Below are positions 27,638-38,516 of a stretch of 64,000 bases of DNA, piece by piece. Origin of the DNA: Affinibrenneria salicis (GTDB taxonomy: Bacteria > Pseudomonadota > Gammaproteobacteria > Enterobacterales > Enterobacteriaceae); assembly GCF_008710095.1 (NCBI RefSeq), contig NZ_VYKJ01000001.1:868001-932000 (forward strand), given 5' to 3'. Below the pieces are notes generated by a model, which ran no database searches, was not told the DNA's origin, and worked only from the letters and a program-made list of their open reading frames with translations. Within the stretch, counting starts at the first letter, position 1. Each line of letters begins with the position of its first letter. A program made the translations under genes and the position numbers.

Positions 27638-27667
27638 AAAACAGCCGGGTTATCCCGGCTGTTTTTT
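27638..27667 (+). terminator. Rho-independent terminator after acnB
   Basis: AAAACAGCCGGG and CCCGGCTGTTTTTT form a perfect stem over a TTAT loop, 25 bases after the acnB stop. Confidence 0.92.
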
Positions 27668-27688
27668 ACCGGTCAGGCGAGACGGATA

Positions 27689-27979
27689 TCAGAACTGATA
27701 TTCAGACAGTTTTTCTTCAACCGCCTTGTCGCCCTTGTATTTTTTCTGTAATTCCGGCTGCCGCCGCTGGGCGGCGCCGCAATACTGGTCTACGTCGCGC
27801 TCTATCTCGCGTCGCCGTTCTTCAGGCAGTGAGCTATCCCATTCCCCCGACAAATGCTGACAGGTGTCGGCGTTATCCAGAAACGACCGGACATCCTCAG
27901 GCAGTGAATCCGTATGCGCCGCGAGTACGCAACCCGAGAAAAGCATGGCGATCGGCCATACTGACATACGTCTTTTCAT
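27689..27979 (-). CDS. Small exported hypothetical protein
   Basis: Not recognised. From the ATG at 27979, 96 residues: a signal sequence MKRRMSVWPIAMLFSGCVLA with a possible but imperfect lipobox (FSGC), then a charged helical region with CQHLSGEW and a second Cys near DQYCGAAQRR, probably paired. Basic and acidic residues alternate (LPEERRREIERDVDQY). A ribosome-site-like GGGCGAT precedes this ATG, and another in-frame ATG lies 12 bases upstream. It sits convergent to acnB and downstream of a frameshifted gene on the same strand, with which it may once have been paired. Confidence 0.58.
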   Translation of the reverse strand: MKRRMSVWPIAMLFSGCVLAAHTDSLPEDVRSFLDNADTCQHLSGEWDSSLPEERRREIERDVDQYCGAAQRRQPELQKKYKGDKAVEEKLSEYQF

Positions 27980-28031
27980 TTTATCGCCCATCAATTGACC
28001 CGTGTGGTTTATCCCGATCGCCGCTGTGGAA

Positions 28032-28507
28032 TTAAATGACGCCATAGCTTTGGCCGGCGCGATGCAACCCGGCATTCATACCGGTTGAAGGCGGCGTATT
28101 GATGACAACATCGTTGCCGTTTTTATCTTTGATGGTCAGATTTCCCTGCCATGCGATACTCCTGTCGATGGCATGACCCTCCGTGTGACGGCTGCGCAAT
28201 GCGGGCGCCACATGCAGCCTGCTCATACCGTAGGCATTAACCCTCGCCGTCGCCGCCTGGATGCTCGCATCCGCGTTCTGGTGCACCCATTGTATATTCA
28301 CGCCGGCCATCGGAGGAACATCCTCCGGCCGCACTCTGCGCCGGTCGATCTTCCAGCTCCAGTGCATCAGGCACGCTCCGGCGGGCGGAACGTCGCGGAT
28401 ATCGTCACCTGCGCGCCGGCTGTCCGGAGCGCGGCGAGCAATTGATCGACAGACTCGCGAAAAGGCGATCTGAGATCCCGTGTAACCGTGCTGCCGGGAA
28501 AACGCAT
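28032..28507 (-). pseudogene. Frameshifted M15-like (D-Ala-D-Ala carboxypeptidase type) hypothetical gene
   Basis: From the ATG at 28507 one frame gives MRFPGSTVTRDLRSPFRESV, DQLLAALRTAGAQVTISAT and FRPPERA, then a stop. The adjacent frame takes over at about 28377 with LMHWSWKIDRRRVRPEDVPP, ...QWVHQNADASIQAA, LRSRHTEGHAIDRSIAWQGN and continues to 28032. Joined, the halves make one coherent protein, so a small deletion near the ERA/LMHW junction is inferred. The RHTEGHAID motif recalls the metal-binding SxHxxGxAxD of M15 peptidases, and similar proteins occur near type VI secretion effectors. I do not name the substrate. Annotators may miss it because a single open frame of 160 codons covers part of it. 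Confidence 0.65.
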
Positions 28508-28900
28508 GACTCATTCCGGGCCGCTGAGTCTGTTCACTGAATAATTCCTTTTATTTAGCCTGGATGGGGGCGGCTGGTCGCGTAAAAAATATAACTTTTC
28601 ATTATAGAGCAATTGGTTATGATGACATTAAGAATAGTTTGAAGATAATGACCGGAAGAAACCGGCCATCCGACCAGGGCGGGATGCAGAGGCGCGTTTT
28701 AGCGTCGCGCCGCCGCGTCAGCGGGCTCAGGCGGCCCGCGGAGCAAATAATCTTACCGGTTTTTGCCAGACGTATGCGAGGCATCACTGTGGCAATATCC
28801 AATACCCATTAAACTAAAAATGACGAGAGTGATACAGGGGAATGAGATGAACGCATCTCAACTATTTGACGAGTGGAACGGCGGGGTGTGGGGCCTCGCA
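28508..28900. other. Intergenic stretch with a truncated ORF start at the IS edge
   Basis: 28508-28846 shows no gene. At 28847 ATG AAC GCA TCT ... encodes MNASQLFDEWNGGVWGLAD after AGGGGAATGAG, and then runs into the insertion element at about 28901. It looks like the 5' end of a gene interrupted by the element. No continuation could be identified on the far side. Confidence 0.4.
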
Positions 28901-30192
28901 GATTTCCGGCATCATCGTGCCCAATAGCGGGATTCATAAGTTCCCCAGACTGGAGACTCCACGCATGACAAAATATACTCCGGTTGGCGTAGATATCGCA
29001 AAACATCTGATTCATGTTCACTTCATCGATACACACAGCGGCGAAGCGGTGGATAAGCAACTGCGCCGTCAGGACTTCCTGACATTCTTCAGCAACCGCG
29101 GACCTGGCCTGATTGGCATGGAAGCCTGCGGCGGTGCTCAACACTGGGCAAGCGAAGTTGGAGAAACCCGGTCATCAGGTGCGATTGCGATTACTCCAGG
29201 CGAAGTTCGTCAAGGCGTTCCTTGATGGGAAACATGAACGACATCATGGATGTCCGCGCCATCTGGATGGCGGTGCAGCGGCCGGGCCGCAAGATTGCGG
29301 TCAAGAGCGAACAGCCGCAGGCATGCTGGCGCTGTATCTCATGCGCCGCCAGTGGATAAAATTCCGCACCGCACAGATAAATGCATGTACGGCCTGCTGC
29401 TGGCGTTCGGCGAAACAGGCGTAAAGGTCGCGCCGCGCTGAACAAGGCGTTGCCAGTGGCGCTGGAGCGACTGAAAGAAAGGTTGCCGCCGTTCCTCATC
29501 GCCCAGCATTGAAGAATAGCACCGTCGCCTGAGCGACCTGGACGAGCAGATTGACGCTCCCGAGAAACAGCAGGCGGCGCAGGCGAACCAGAATGAGACC
29601 TGCCGGCGACTGGGGGCTATCCCCGGCGTGGGGCCGCTGATAGCGACGGCGGTGGTAGCCACGATCGGCGATGCCCGCGCGTTCGGGGCGGGACGGGCGT
29701 TCGCGGCCTGTGTGGATCTGGTTCCCCGACAGACCGGCGCCGGCGGTAAGGTGAGGCTGCCGGGAATAAGCAAGCGCGGCGATACCTATTTGTGCGCGCT
29801 GTTTATCCATGGCGCGAGGGCGGCGAGCTTGCTGGCGAACGTGCCGGGGCCGTGGATAACGGAGTTAAAGAAACGGCGGCCGACCAGCGTGGCGGCGGTA
29901 GCGATGGCGAACAAGCTGGCGCGTACGGCGTGGGCGATAGCGGCACACGGGCGGGAGTACCGGAAAGATTACGTCAGCGTCAGGCCGTACTAACGGCAGG
30001 CGCTGAAAACCATTAACCCCTAAACGAAAGGGTGAATGCGGAAAGGTTGCTGAGGCAGTTGGAGTGATGACGAAGACAGGGACTTGCTAAACCTGAATGG
30101 TGGCCAGGGCCTGAAGCCCGCCAGGAGAATAAGGAACAAGTCGGCGAATCTCATCGAGGCTCGCGGAGTTGGCTGCAATAAGGCCGGATATC
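28901..30192 (+). mobile_element. Decayed IS110-family (IS1111-group-like) insertion sequence
   Basis: About 1.3 kb between acnB and yacL. Subterminal inverted repeats are visible: GATTTCCGGC at 28901-28910 and GCCGGATATC at 30183-30192 (9 of 10, and 12 of 15 when extended). The transposase frame starts 55 bases in. About 190 non-coding bases follow it, including AACCCCTAAACGAAAGGG and CGGAAAGGTTGCTGAGG. Lack of terminal repeats and a long 3' non-coding part are features of the IS1111 group, whose right end encodes the target-guiding seekRNA/bridge RNA. The exact outer ends are uncertain by a few bases. Confidence 0.72.
28965..29993 (+). pseudogene. IS110/IS1111 transposase, several frameshifts
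   Basis: Starts MTKYTPVGVDIAKHLIHVHF with the DEDD-type RuvC-like Asp, then LIGMEACGGAQHWA. The frame then shifts to KLEKPGHQVRL...QAKFVKAFLDGK, then to DVRAIWMAVQRPGRKIAVKS, then FRTAQINA, and finally to the intact C-terminal Transposase_20 part: GVGPLIATAVVATIGDARAF, DLVPRQTGAGGKVRLPGISK, ending VSVRPY at 29993. At least three shifts and an in-frame stop make it inactive. The total span of 343 codons equals a full-length member. Confidence 0.85.
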
Positions 30193-30264
30193 GAGCGGTG
30201 GCCTGTCCGTCAACGTCAGCACAACGGAAGCTTTGCAAACGGGATGCGTTCATATAGATGCACC

Positions 30265-30627
30265 ATGGACTATGAGTTTCTGCGCGATGTTACCGGTCAG
30301 GTGATGGTCAGAATGTCGATGGGGCACGAAGCCGTCGGCCACTGGTTCAATGAAGAAGTGAAAGGCAATCTGGCGCTGCTGAGCGAGGTGCAGGCGGCGG
30401 CCCGTTCTGTAGCCGGCAGCGAGCGCCAATGGCAGCATGTCGGGCATGAATACACGCTGTTGCTGGACGGCGAAGAGGTCATGATCCGGGCCAATCAGCT
30501 GGCCTTTGCGATGGATGAAATGGAAGAGGGGATGAGCTACTACGATGAAGAAAGCCTGTCGCTGTGCGGCACGGATGACTTCCTGGCCGTGGTGGCGAAA
30601 TACCGCGACTTTGTGCAGAAAAAGTAA
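30265..30627 (+). CDS. yacL: YacL, UPF0231 family protein
   Basis: 120 residues, very close to E. coli YacL ([20 protein letters not shown], ...[33 protein letters not shown]). Function not established. Small acidic cytoplasmic protein, one Cys. The longer open frame upstream is not used because family members start at MDYEFL. The ribosome site is weak. In E. coli yacL directly follows acnB, so the insertion of the IS and flanking debris has separated it from its usual upstream sequence. Its present promoter is not evident. Confidence 0.92.
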   Translation: MDYEFLRDVTGQVMVRMSMGHEAVGHWFNEEVKGNLALLSEVQAAARSVAGSERQWQHVGHEYTLLLDGEEVMIRANQLAFAMDEMEEGMSYYDEESLSLCGTDDFLAVVAKYRDFVQKK

Positions 30628-30645
30628 TCCATTGGCGAGTTATAG

Positions 30646-30672
30646 GCCTCGCAGGGCTTTCCCCTGCGAGGC
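30646..30672. terminator. Hairpin between convergent yacL and the zinc ABC operon
   Basis: GCCTCGCAGGG (30646-30656) pairs with CCCTGCGAGGC (30662-30672) across a 5-base loop. T-richness after it is modest on the plus strand (GGTTTATTTC), so it is a likely but not strong bidirectional terminator. Confidence 0.55.
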
Positions 30673-30678
30673 AATGGT

Positions 30679-31557
30679 TTATTTCATCCCGGCTGCGATG
30701 GCGTCGACATTGTGACGGAACGCGGCGGCGTAGGTAGCCGCCGGGCCGGAGGCGTCGGTCAGCGCTTCCGGATAGAGTTCCCCGCCGGGTTCGGCGCCGC
30801 TGGCTGCGGCAATCTGTTTCACCAGACGCGGGTCGGTCTGGTTCTCAATAAAGTAGATTTTAACTTTTTCCTGCTTAATCTGTGAGATCAGCTTCGCGAC
30901 TGTCCGGCTGCTGGCTTCCGACTCCGTGGAATACCCGACCGGCGACAGGAACGTCACGCCGTATTCGTGGCTGAAATAGCCGAACGCGTCATGGCTGGTC
31001 AGTACCTTACGTTTATCCTGCGCTATGCCGGCAAAGGTTTTTTGGGCGTAGTCGTCCAGCTGTTGTAATTGCGCGATATAGGCTTCGCCCCGCTGGCGAT
31101 AGTCATTTGCGTGTTGCGCATCGGTGGCGATCAGGGCATTCATAATGTTGCGGGCGTAAATGATGCCGTTGCTCATACTGTTCCAGGCGTGCGGATCGGT
31201 CACGCGTTGGCCGTCTTCTTCCATGTGCAGCGGCGTCACGCCCTGCGAGGCGGTTATCACCTTGCCTTTATAGCCGGAAGCGCCAATCAGTCGATCCAGC
31301 CAGCCTTCCAGCCCCAGTCCGCTGACCACCACCAGATCCGCTCTGGCCAGCGTTTTACTGTCTTTGGGCGAAGGTTCGAACTCATGCGGATCGCCGTTCG
31401 GGCCGACCAGATCGGTTACGTGTACCTGATCGCCGCCGATCTGTCGCACCATATCGCCCGGCACAGAAAAGCTGGCGACCACCTCAAGGGTTTTCGCCAT
31501 GCTCAGCGGGCTGATCAGCAGACCGCAGAGTGCGATAACCGGAATAAAACGCTTCAT
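30679..31557 (-). CDS. Zinc ABC transporter periplasmic binding protein (ZnuA-like)
   Basis: 292 residues with a signal peptide (MKRFIPVIALCGLLISPLSMA). Cluster A-I metal-binding protein: the His ligands are in GDPHEFEPSP near residue 57, DPHAWNS near 121 and SHDAFGYF near 189, plus the acidic ligand in the C-terminal GGELYPEALTD. Unlike E. coli ZnuA it has no His-rich loop, as in AztC- and manganese-type proteins. Zinc is preferred because a Zur box precedes the operon. Third main gene after ATPase and permease, starting 31 bases after the permease stop with AAGGAGAG. Confidence 0.88.
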   Translation of the reverse strand: MKRFIPVIALCGLLISPLSMAKTLEVVASFSVPGDMVRQIGGDQVHVTDLVGPNGDPHEFEPSPKDSKTLARADLVVVSGLGLEGWLDRLIGASGYKGKVITASQGVTPLHMEEDGQRVTDPHAWNSMSNGIIYARNIMNALIATDAQHANDYRQRGEAYIAQLQQLDDYAQKTFAGIAQDKRKVLTSHDAFGYFSHEYGVTFLSPVGYSTESEASSRTVAKLISQIKQEKVKIYFIENQTDPRLVKQIAAASGAEPGGELYPEALTDASGPAATYAAAFRHNVDAIAAGMK

Positions 31558-31587
31558 CTTCTCTCCTTAATAGCTATAACAGGGGGA

Positions 31588-32442
31588 TTAGCGACGGGCA
31601 CGCAGCATGCCGCCGCTGGAACCGAAACAGGCGGAAATACAGAAAATCAGGGTTGCGGTCAGGATAATCGCCGGGCCTGCCGGTAGATCGGCATGCCATG
31701 ACCACAGAAGACCGAGCAGGCTGGCGGCCAGGCCGATGCCGACGGCGATGCACAGCATGACGGCCAGCCGCTGAGTCCAGAAGCGCGAGCTGGCCGCGGG
31801 CAGCATCATCATGCCGACGGTCATCAGAGTGCCGAGCAACTGAAAGCCGGCCACCAGGTTAAGCACCACCAGCGACAGAAACAGGGCGTGGATGAGCGCC
31901 CGGTAACGCCCGGCGGCGATCCTGAGAAAAGTAATATCGAAGGATTCGATCACCAGCGCCCGGTAGATCAGCGCCAGCACTATTACCGAGCAGGAGGCGA
32001 TCAGGCCGATATCAATCAGCGCCGATCGATCGACGGCCAGCAGCGAGCCGAAGAGCACGTGCAGCAAATCGACGCTGGAGCCGCGCAGCGAGACCAGCGT
32101 CACGCCCAGCGCCAGCGAACCGAGATAAAAGCCGGCGAAGCTGGCGTCCTCTTTGAGTTTGGTGTGGCGGCTGACCAGCCCGGACAGCATGGCGACGGCC
32201 AGCCCGGCCAGAAAACCGCCGATGCCCATCGCCAGCAGCGACATGCCGGAAATCAGGTAGCCGATGGCCACGCCGGGCAGCACCGCATGCGACAGCGCGT
32301 CGCCGACCAGACTCATGCGGCGCAGCAGCAGGAAACAGCCGAGCGGCGTGGCGCTGAGCGCCAGCGCGAAACAGCCGACCAGCGCCCGGCGCATAAAGCC
32401 GAACTGAATAAAAGGGTCACTTAACCAGTGAAATAGCATCAT
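31588..32442 (-). CDS. Zinc ABC transporter permease (ZnuB/AztB-like, ABC-3 family)
   Basis: 284 residues from the ATG at 32442 (MMLFHWLSDPFIQFGFMRRA). The longer frame is read from inside the ATPase gene. Eight or so hydrophobic segments and the ABC-3 family signatures LRRMSLVGDALSHAVLPGVA near residue 40 and GTLMTVGMMMLPAASSRFW near 215. It overlaps the end of the ATPase gene by 26 bases, so coupled translation is likely. Inner-membrane channel of the metal uptake system. Confidence 0.9.
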   Translation of the reverse strand: MMLFHWLSDPFIQFGFMRRALVGCFALALSATPLGCFLLLRRMSLVGDALSHAVLPGVAIGYLISGMSLLAMGIGGFLAGLAVAMLSGLVSRHTKLKEDASFAGFYLGSLALGVTLVSLRGSSVDLLHVLFGSLLAVDRSALIDIGLIASCSVIVLALIYRALVIESFDITFLRIAAGRYRALIHALFLSLVVLNLVAGFQLLGTLMTVGMMMLPAASSRFWTQRLAVMLCIAVGIGLAASLLGLLWSWHADLPAGPAIILTATLIFCISACFGSSGGMLRARR

Positions 32443-33127
32443 GGAATAACTCTGATGGTTCAGGTGAGGGGGCGTCCGCCAGATTTTTGCCGCGCTCCAG
32501 ACGCGGTCCGTCTGCATGCAGGTGCAGCACCTGCGGGAAATACTGCTGCACCATGTGGATATCGTGCAGCACCGCCAGAATAGTTCGCCCCTGGCGGTTC
32601 AGCCGGGTAATCACCTCCAGCAGTACCGCCGTGGTTTGTTGGTCGATGCCGGTAAAGGGCTCGTCCAGCAGCAGCACCGGCGACTGCATCACCAGCAGAC
32701 GGGCGAACAGTACGCGTTGCAGCTGGCCGCCGGACAGTTCGCCAATCGGGCGGCGGGCGCAGTGCCGCATCCCGGTGGTTTCCAGCGCGTCATCCGCGTG
32801 CCGCCGCCAGTCGGCCGAAATCCGCCCCAGCATTCCGCTGTGAACGAAACAGCCCATCAGCACCAAATCCTGCACGCTGAGCGGAAACTGGCGATCGAAT
32901 TCCGACAGCTGCGGCAGATAGCCCGGCGTCGACTCGCCGGCATGGTCTACATAGCAGCGGCCGGACAACGGCGGCAGCAAACCGGCCAGCGTCTTCAGCA
33001 GAGTCGATTTACCGCAGCCGTTGGCGCCGACTACGGCGGTCATTGAACCGCTGGCGAAATGCCCGCTGAATGTGCCGAGCGGCGGCTGGCCGCGATAGCC
33101 GTATGACAGTTCCTGCAGCGTGATCAT
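32417..33127 (-). CDS. Zinc ABC transporter ATPase (ZnuC/AztA-like)
   Basis: 236 residues beginning MITLQELSYGYRG. Walker A GANGCGKSTLLKT near residues 32-44, Q-loop, signature LSGGQLQRV near 135, Walker B PVLLLDEPFTGID near 154. The start at 33127 overlaps the TGA of a 34-codon ORF by four bases (ATGA), typical of translational coupling. Cytoplasmic energising subunit. Confidence 0.9.
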   Translation of the reverse strand: MITLQELSYGYRGQPPLGTFSGHFASGSMTAVVGANGCGKSTLLKTLAGLLPPLSGRCYVDHAGESTPGYLPQLSEFDRQFPLSVQDLVLMGCFVHSGMLGRISADWRRHADDALETTGMRHCARRPIGELSGGQLQRVLFARLLVMQSPVLLLDEPFTGIDQQTTAVLLEVITRLNRQGRTILAVLHDIHMVQQYFPQVLHLHADGPRLERGKNLADAPSPEPSELFHDAISLVK

Positions 33128-33228
33128 ACCAGCGCCGTCGCCCAGCCGATGAGCAGCCACAAAACGGCCAGAGCCAGCGCCGCTATGCCCAGCCGTTGCC
33201 AGGCTGAAAGAGAGTAAAGACTTGTCAT
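33124..33228 (-). CDS. Small single-helix membrane protein leading the zinc ABC operon
   Basis: 34 residues: MTSLYSLSAWQRLGIAALAL then AVLWLLIGWATALV, one transmembrane helix and little else. CAGGTGG lies just before the ATG, and the stop overlaps the ATPase start as ATGA. The Zur box is 28 bases upstream, making it the first gene of the operon. Short single-pass proteins in front of metal ABC genes are plausible accessory subunits, but I do not recognise this one by name. Too short for routine gene callers. Confidence 0.62.
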   Translation of the reverse strand: MTSLYSLSAWQRLGIAALALAVLWLLIGWATALV

Positions 33229-33255
33229 GCCACCTGCTTCCCGATGATTATTGAG

Positions 33256-33270
33256 TGTTATGGTATAACA
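33256..33270 (-). promoter_or_regulatory. Zur operator of the zinc ABC operon
   Basis: TGTTATGGTATAACA is a near-perfect palindrome and matches 13 of 15 positions of the core of the enterobacterial Zur consensus (TGTTATANTATAACA). Position directly ahead of the operon implies zinc repression. Confidence 0.85.
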
Positions 33271-33439
33271 TATCAAAACTTGCTCGCCAGCAAAGAAGTG
33301 AAAATTTTTTTCACCGCCGAACGTTCAGGGAGGATCAAAGACGGAGCGTGCCCGGCGGGGCAGCGGAGTTCTCCTGCGTTATGAGGATCCGACGCTTGCG
33401 CGGCGGAAAATAGCAAACTGTGAATGCTATCAAGCCCGG

Positions 33440-33650
33440 CTCTTTACAGACCCGGTGTGCCGCGGGTGGCAATCAACACCACTGCGGGCACCGCCGCCGG
33501 GATGATCAGCAATGCGGTGAGCATCGACAGCGCCCGTCAGGTGAAAGCGGTGATGATCGATCCGATATCATCCCGGATATTGCCGTGGACGACGCCAGCG
33601 TGATGCCGGATATTCCGGCGGACGTCACGGCGGCGACCGGCATACGCTGA
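33440..33650 (+). pseudogene. Remnant of an iron-containing alcohol dehydrogenase (FucO-like, lactaldehyde reductase)
   Basis: One frame reads [39 protein letters not shown] second frame resumes at about 33565 with [20 protein letters not shown] and VTAATGIR. Both match the central part of FucO (TTAGTA..., MPxxLTAATGMD). No N- or C-terminal domain remains. A stop at 33648-33650 falls exactly where RhaM-like sequence begins. Confidence 0.72.
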
Positions 33651-33886
33651 TTTGGCCCGAACTGAAAGCGACGCTGAAGCAGCATGGCGCGCATCGCTAC
33701 GTCATCTATCTTGATGCCGACGCAATCGGCTGTTCGCCACGGTGGAGATCGAGTCCGGGGCGTGAAGGGAGGCGATCGCGCAGACCGAGGTTTGTCTGCG
33801 CTGATGGCGGCATATGCGCGATATTATGCCGTCCAACCCGGACAATAGCCCGGTGAGTCAGGCGCTGAAGGCGGTGTTTTATCTGG
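33647..33886 (+). pseudogene. rhaM: Remnant of rhaM (L-rhamnose mutarotase)
   Basis: [26 protein letters not shown] ... then, after frame changes, [19 protein letters not shown] and [25 protein letters not shown]. coli RhaM has the same order ([36 protein letters not shown]). The first 25 or so residues, including the catalytic region of the start, are missing and the frame is broken at least twice. Its fusion to the FucO-like stump suggests deletion inside a rhaBAD-fucO-rhaM type operon. Confidence 0.78.
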
Positions 33887-34560
33887 TGTCACGCCGTCGG
33901 ACTGTTCATCTTCATTCGGAGGGGATGTCGGACGGTTTGATGCAGGATGATGACCGACTTTATCATGCGTGCAGATTGGTGGAAGCGCGCATGGTAAGGA
34001 CGGTCATTACTGTTGCGGACGATTGGCTGCTCCCCCCGGCGGTTAACGCATGAAATAACCTGTGCCGACCGGTCGCTGAACAAGATTATTGATGCAGAGG
34101 CTTTCACGGTCCTTATCCGGCAGACACGCCGGAAAATCAGAGCGGCCGCCGCGGACCGGGCTTCCCGATGTCCGGCTATGCCACGATGAGCTTCGCCGCA
34201 AAAAATCGGAATACGCATTCCGCCACGGACCGGGGTCAGTTACTGGCCGTCGGAATATGCTGACCGCAATCGTGAGGTCGTGCGGTGTCGAATCAGCGCC
34301 TGACGGGGAGTAATGCGTGGTGGAAATAGACAACGGACTGCGAATCGTCGCTCGATCGCGGAAACAGCGATGAGGGTAAGACCGCTGTTCGGCGGTTCAC
34401 TGATATTACATGACGATAACGGCCAGGTCGCAGAGGCTACGGCCATGGTTCGGGCACTGAATAAGCTGACGCGGGAAGGGATGCCGGAAAGTGTGCGTAT
34501 TGCCTGAACGTTAACCTGAACCTGAACCTTATTACCGGGATACTGGTTCAAAATCTGATT
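33887..34560 (+). other. Decayed non-coding stretch with short frames
   Basis: Short frames such as [20 protein letters not shown] (33939 onward) and MRVRPLFGGSLILHDDNGQV (34371-34507) look protein-like, but none has both a ribosome site and a family I recognise. Together with the two remnants upstream this looks like a gene graveyard. No promoter or RNA gene is supported. Confidence 0.5.
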
Positions 34561-34598
34561 TATTAAACCAGGCCCTTTTATCGGCTATCAAAACAGAA

Positions 34599-34619
34599 AA
34601 GCCCCGAATCCCGGGGCTT
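34599..34619 (-). terminator. Terminator of ssb
   Basis: AAGCCCCG and CGGGGCTT (34599-34606, 34612-34619) form an 8-bp stem. Read on the minus strand it is followed by TTTTCTGTTTT. It lies 38 bases after the ssb stop. Confidence 0.85.
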
Positions 34620-34656
34620 ACAGATTAAAACTTTACAAAACGCGCTATGGTATTTT

Positions 34657-35199
34657 TTAGAACGGAATATCGTCGTCAAAATCCATCGGCGGTTCGTTTG
34701 ATGGCGCCGGCGCGGCGGTGTTGTTCTGCGCCGGGCGAGCGGCCGGTTGGCTCTGCGGATTGCCGCTGAACTGGTTGCCGGCCTGCGGCTGCTGCGGTTG
34801 GCCCCAGCCGCCGGACTGCTGACCGCCGCCTGCCGGCGCGCCGCCGCTCTGACGACCGCCCAGCATCTGCATGGTGCCGCCGATGTTTACCACGACTTCG
34901 GTGGTGTAACGGTCCTGGCCGCTCTGATCCTGCCATTTACGCGTCTGAAGCTGGCCTTCTATATAGACCTGAGAGCCTTTGCGCAGGTATTCGCCCGCTA
35001 CTTCCGCCAGCTTGCCAAACAGCACGACGCGGTGCCACTCTGTTTTTTCTTTTTGCTCGCCGGTTTGCTTGTCGCGCCAGCTTTCAGAGGTGGCCAGGGT
35101 TATGTTGGCAACAGCACCGCCGTTCGGCATATAACGGACTTCCGGGTCCTGTCCCAGATTCCCGACAAGTATTACTTTGTTAACGCCTCTGCTGGCCAT
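34657..35199 (-). CDS. ssb: Ssb, single-stranded DNA-binding protein
   Basis: 180 residues. N-terminal OB fold of about 112 residues ([40 protein letters not shown]), then a Gly/Gln/Pro-rich flexible linker and the acidic tip MDFDDDIPF that binds partner proteins. The ATG at 35199 leaves AGGAGA at 7 bases. The upstream in-frame starts do not fit the family. Divergent from uvrA as in E. coli, sharing the LexA-controlled region. Confidence 0.97.
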   Translation of the reverse strand: MASRGVNKVILVGNLGQDPEVRYMPNGGAVANITLATSESWRDKQTGEQKEKTEWHRVVLFGKLAEVAGEYLRKGSQVYIEGQLQTRKWQDQSGQDRYTTEVVVNIGGTMQMLGGRQSGGAPAGGGQQSGGWGQPQQPQAGNQFSGNPQSQPAARPAQNNTAAPAPSNEPPMDFDDDIPF

Positions 35200-35327
35200 G
35201 GTCATGTCTCCTGATAAGTCTTTACTGGAAGTATAAGCGGATAATCTTAACATGATACAAATTGCGCGCATACCTGCGAGATGGATTGCGAAACGGATCG
35301 GGAAGCAAACAAGTCTTGCATTGGGTA

Positions 35328-35343
35328 CTGTATATCCATTCAG
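35328..35343. promoter_or_regulatory. LexA box between ssb and uvrA
   Basis: CTGTATATCCATTCAG differs by one or two bases from the E. coli uvrA SOS box and fits CTG-N10-CAG. Located 89 bases before uvrA, consistent with SOS induction of uvrA and one of the ssb promoters. Confidence 0.9.
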
Positions 35344-35431
35344 TTTTTTTTATGCCATAATCATTGGTTTGGTACCGGTTGCGCCAGTCAGGGCGCGATG
35401 CAAAGCTCAGTTTATTCCGGGAAGTGTGTGA

Positions 35432-38284
<2,853 letters not shown>

Positions 38285-38516
38285 TGCGGCGGTCCGCTGC
38301 GGCAGAATAGCGTCGCGTCCACAGTTCACTGTTCACATCATCCGCGTCGCGCTGTCTTTATGAGGCGCGGCGCGTTTTCTATTCACGCGTTGCCAATGGC
38401 AGTCATCCCGGGTCGGGCAAGCTAAGCGCGGCGGCCGACGTATGGCGACGCGCCGGGCATCAAGAGAACGGGCCTGACCCTGTATAAGCGGCAAAGCCCG
38501 CGGTGTGGCGGTTTAC

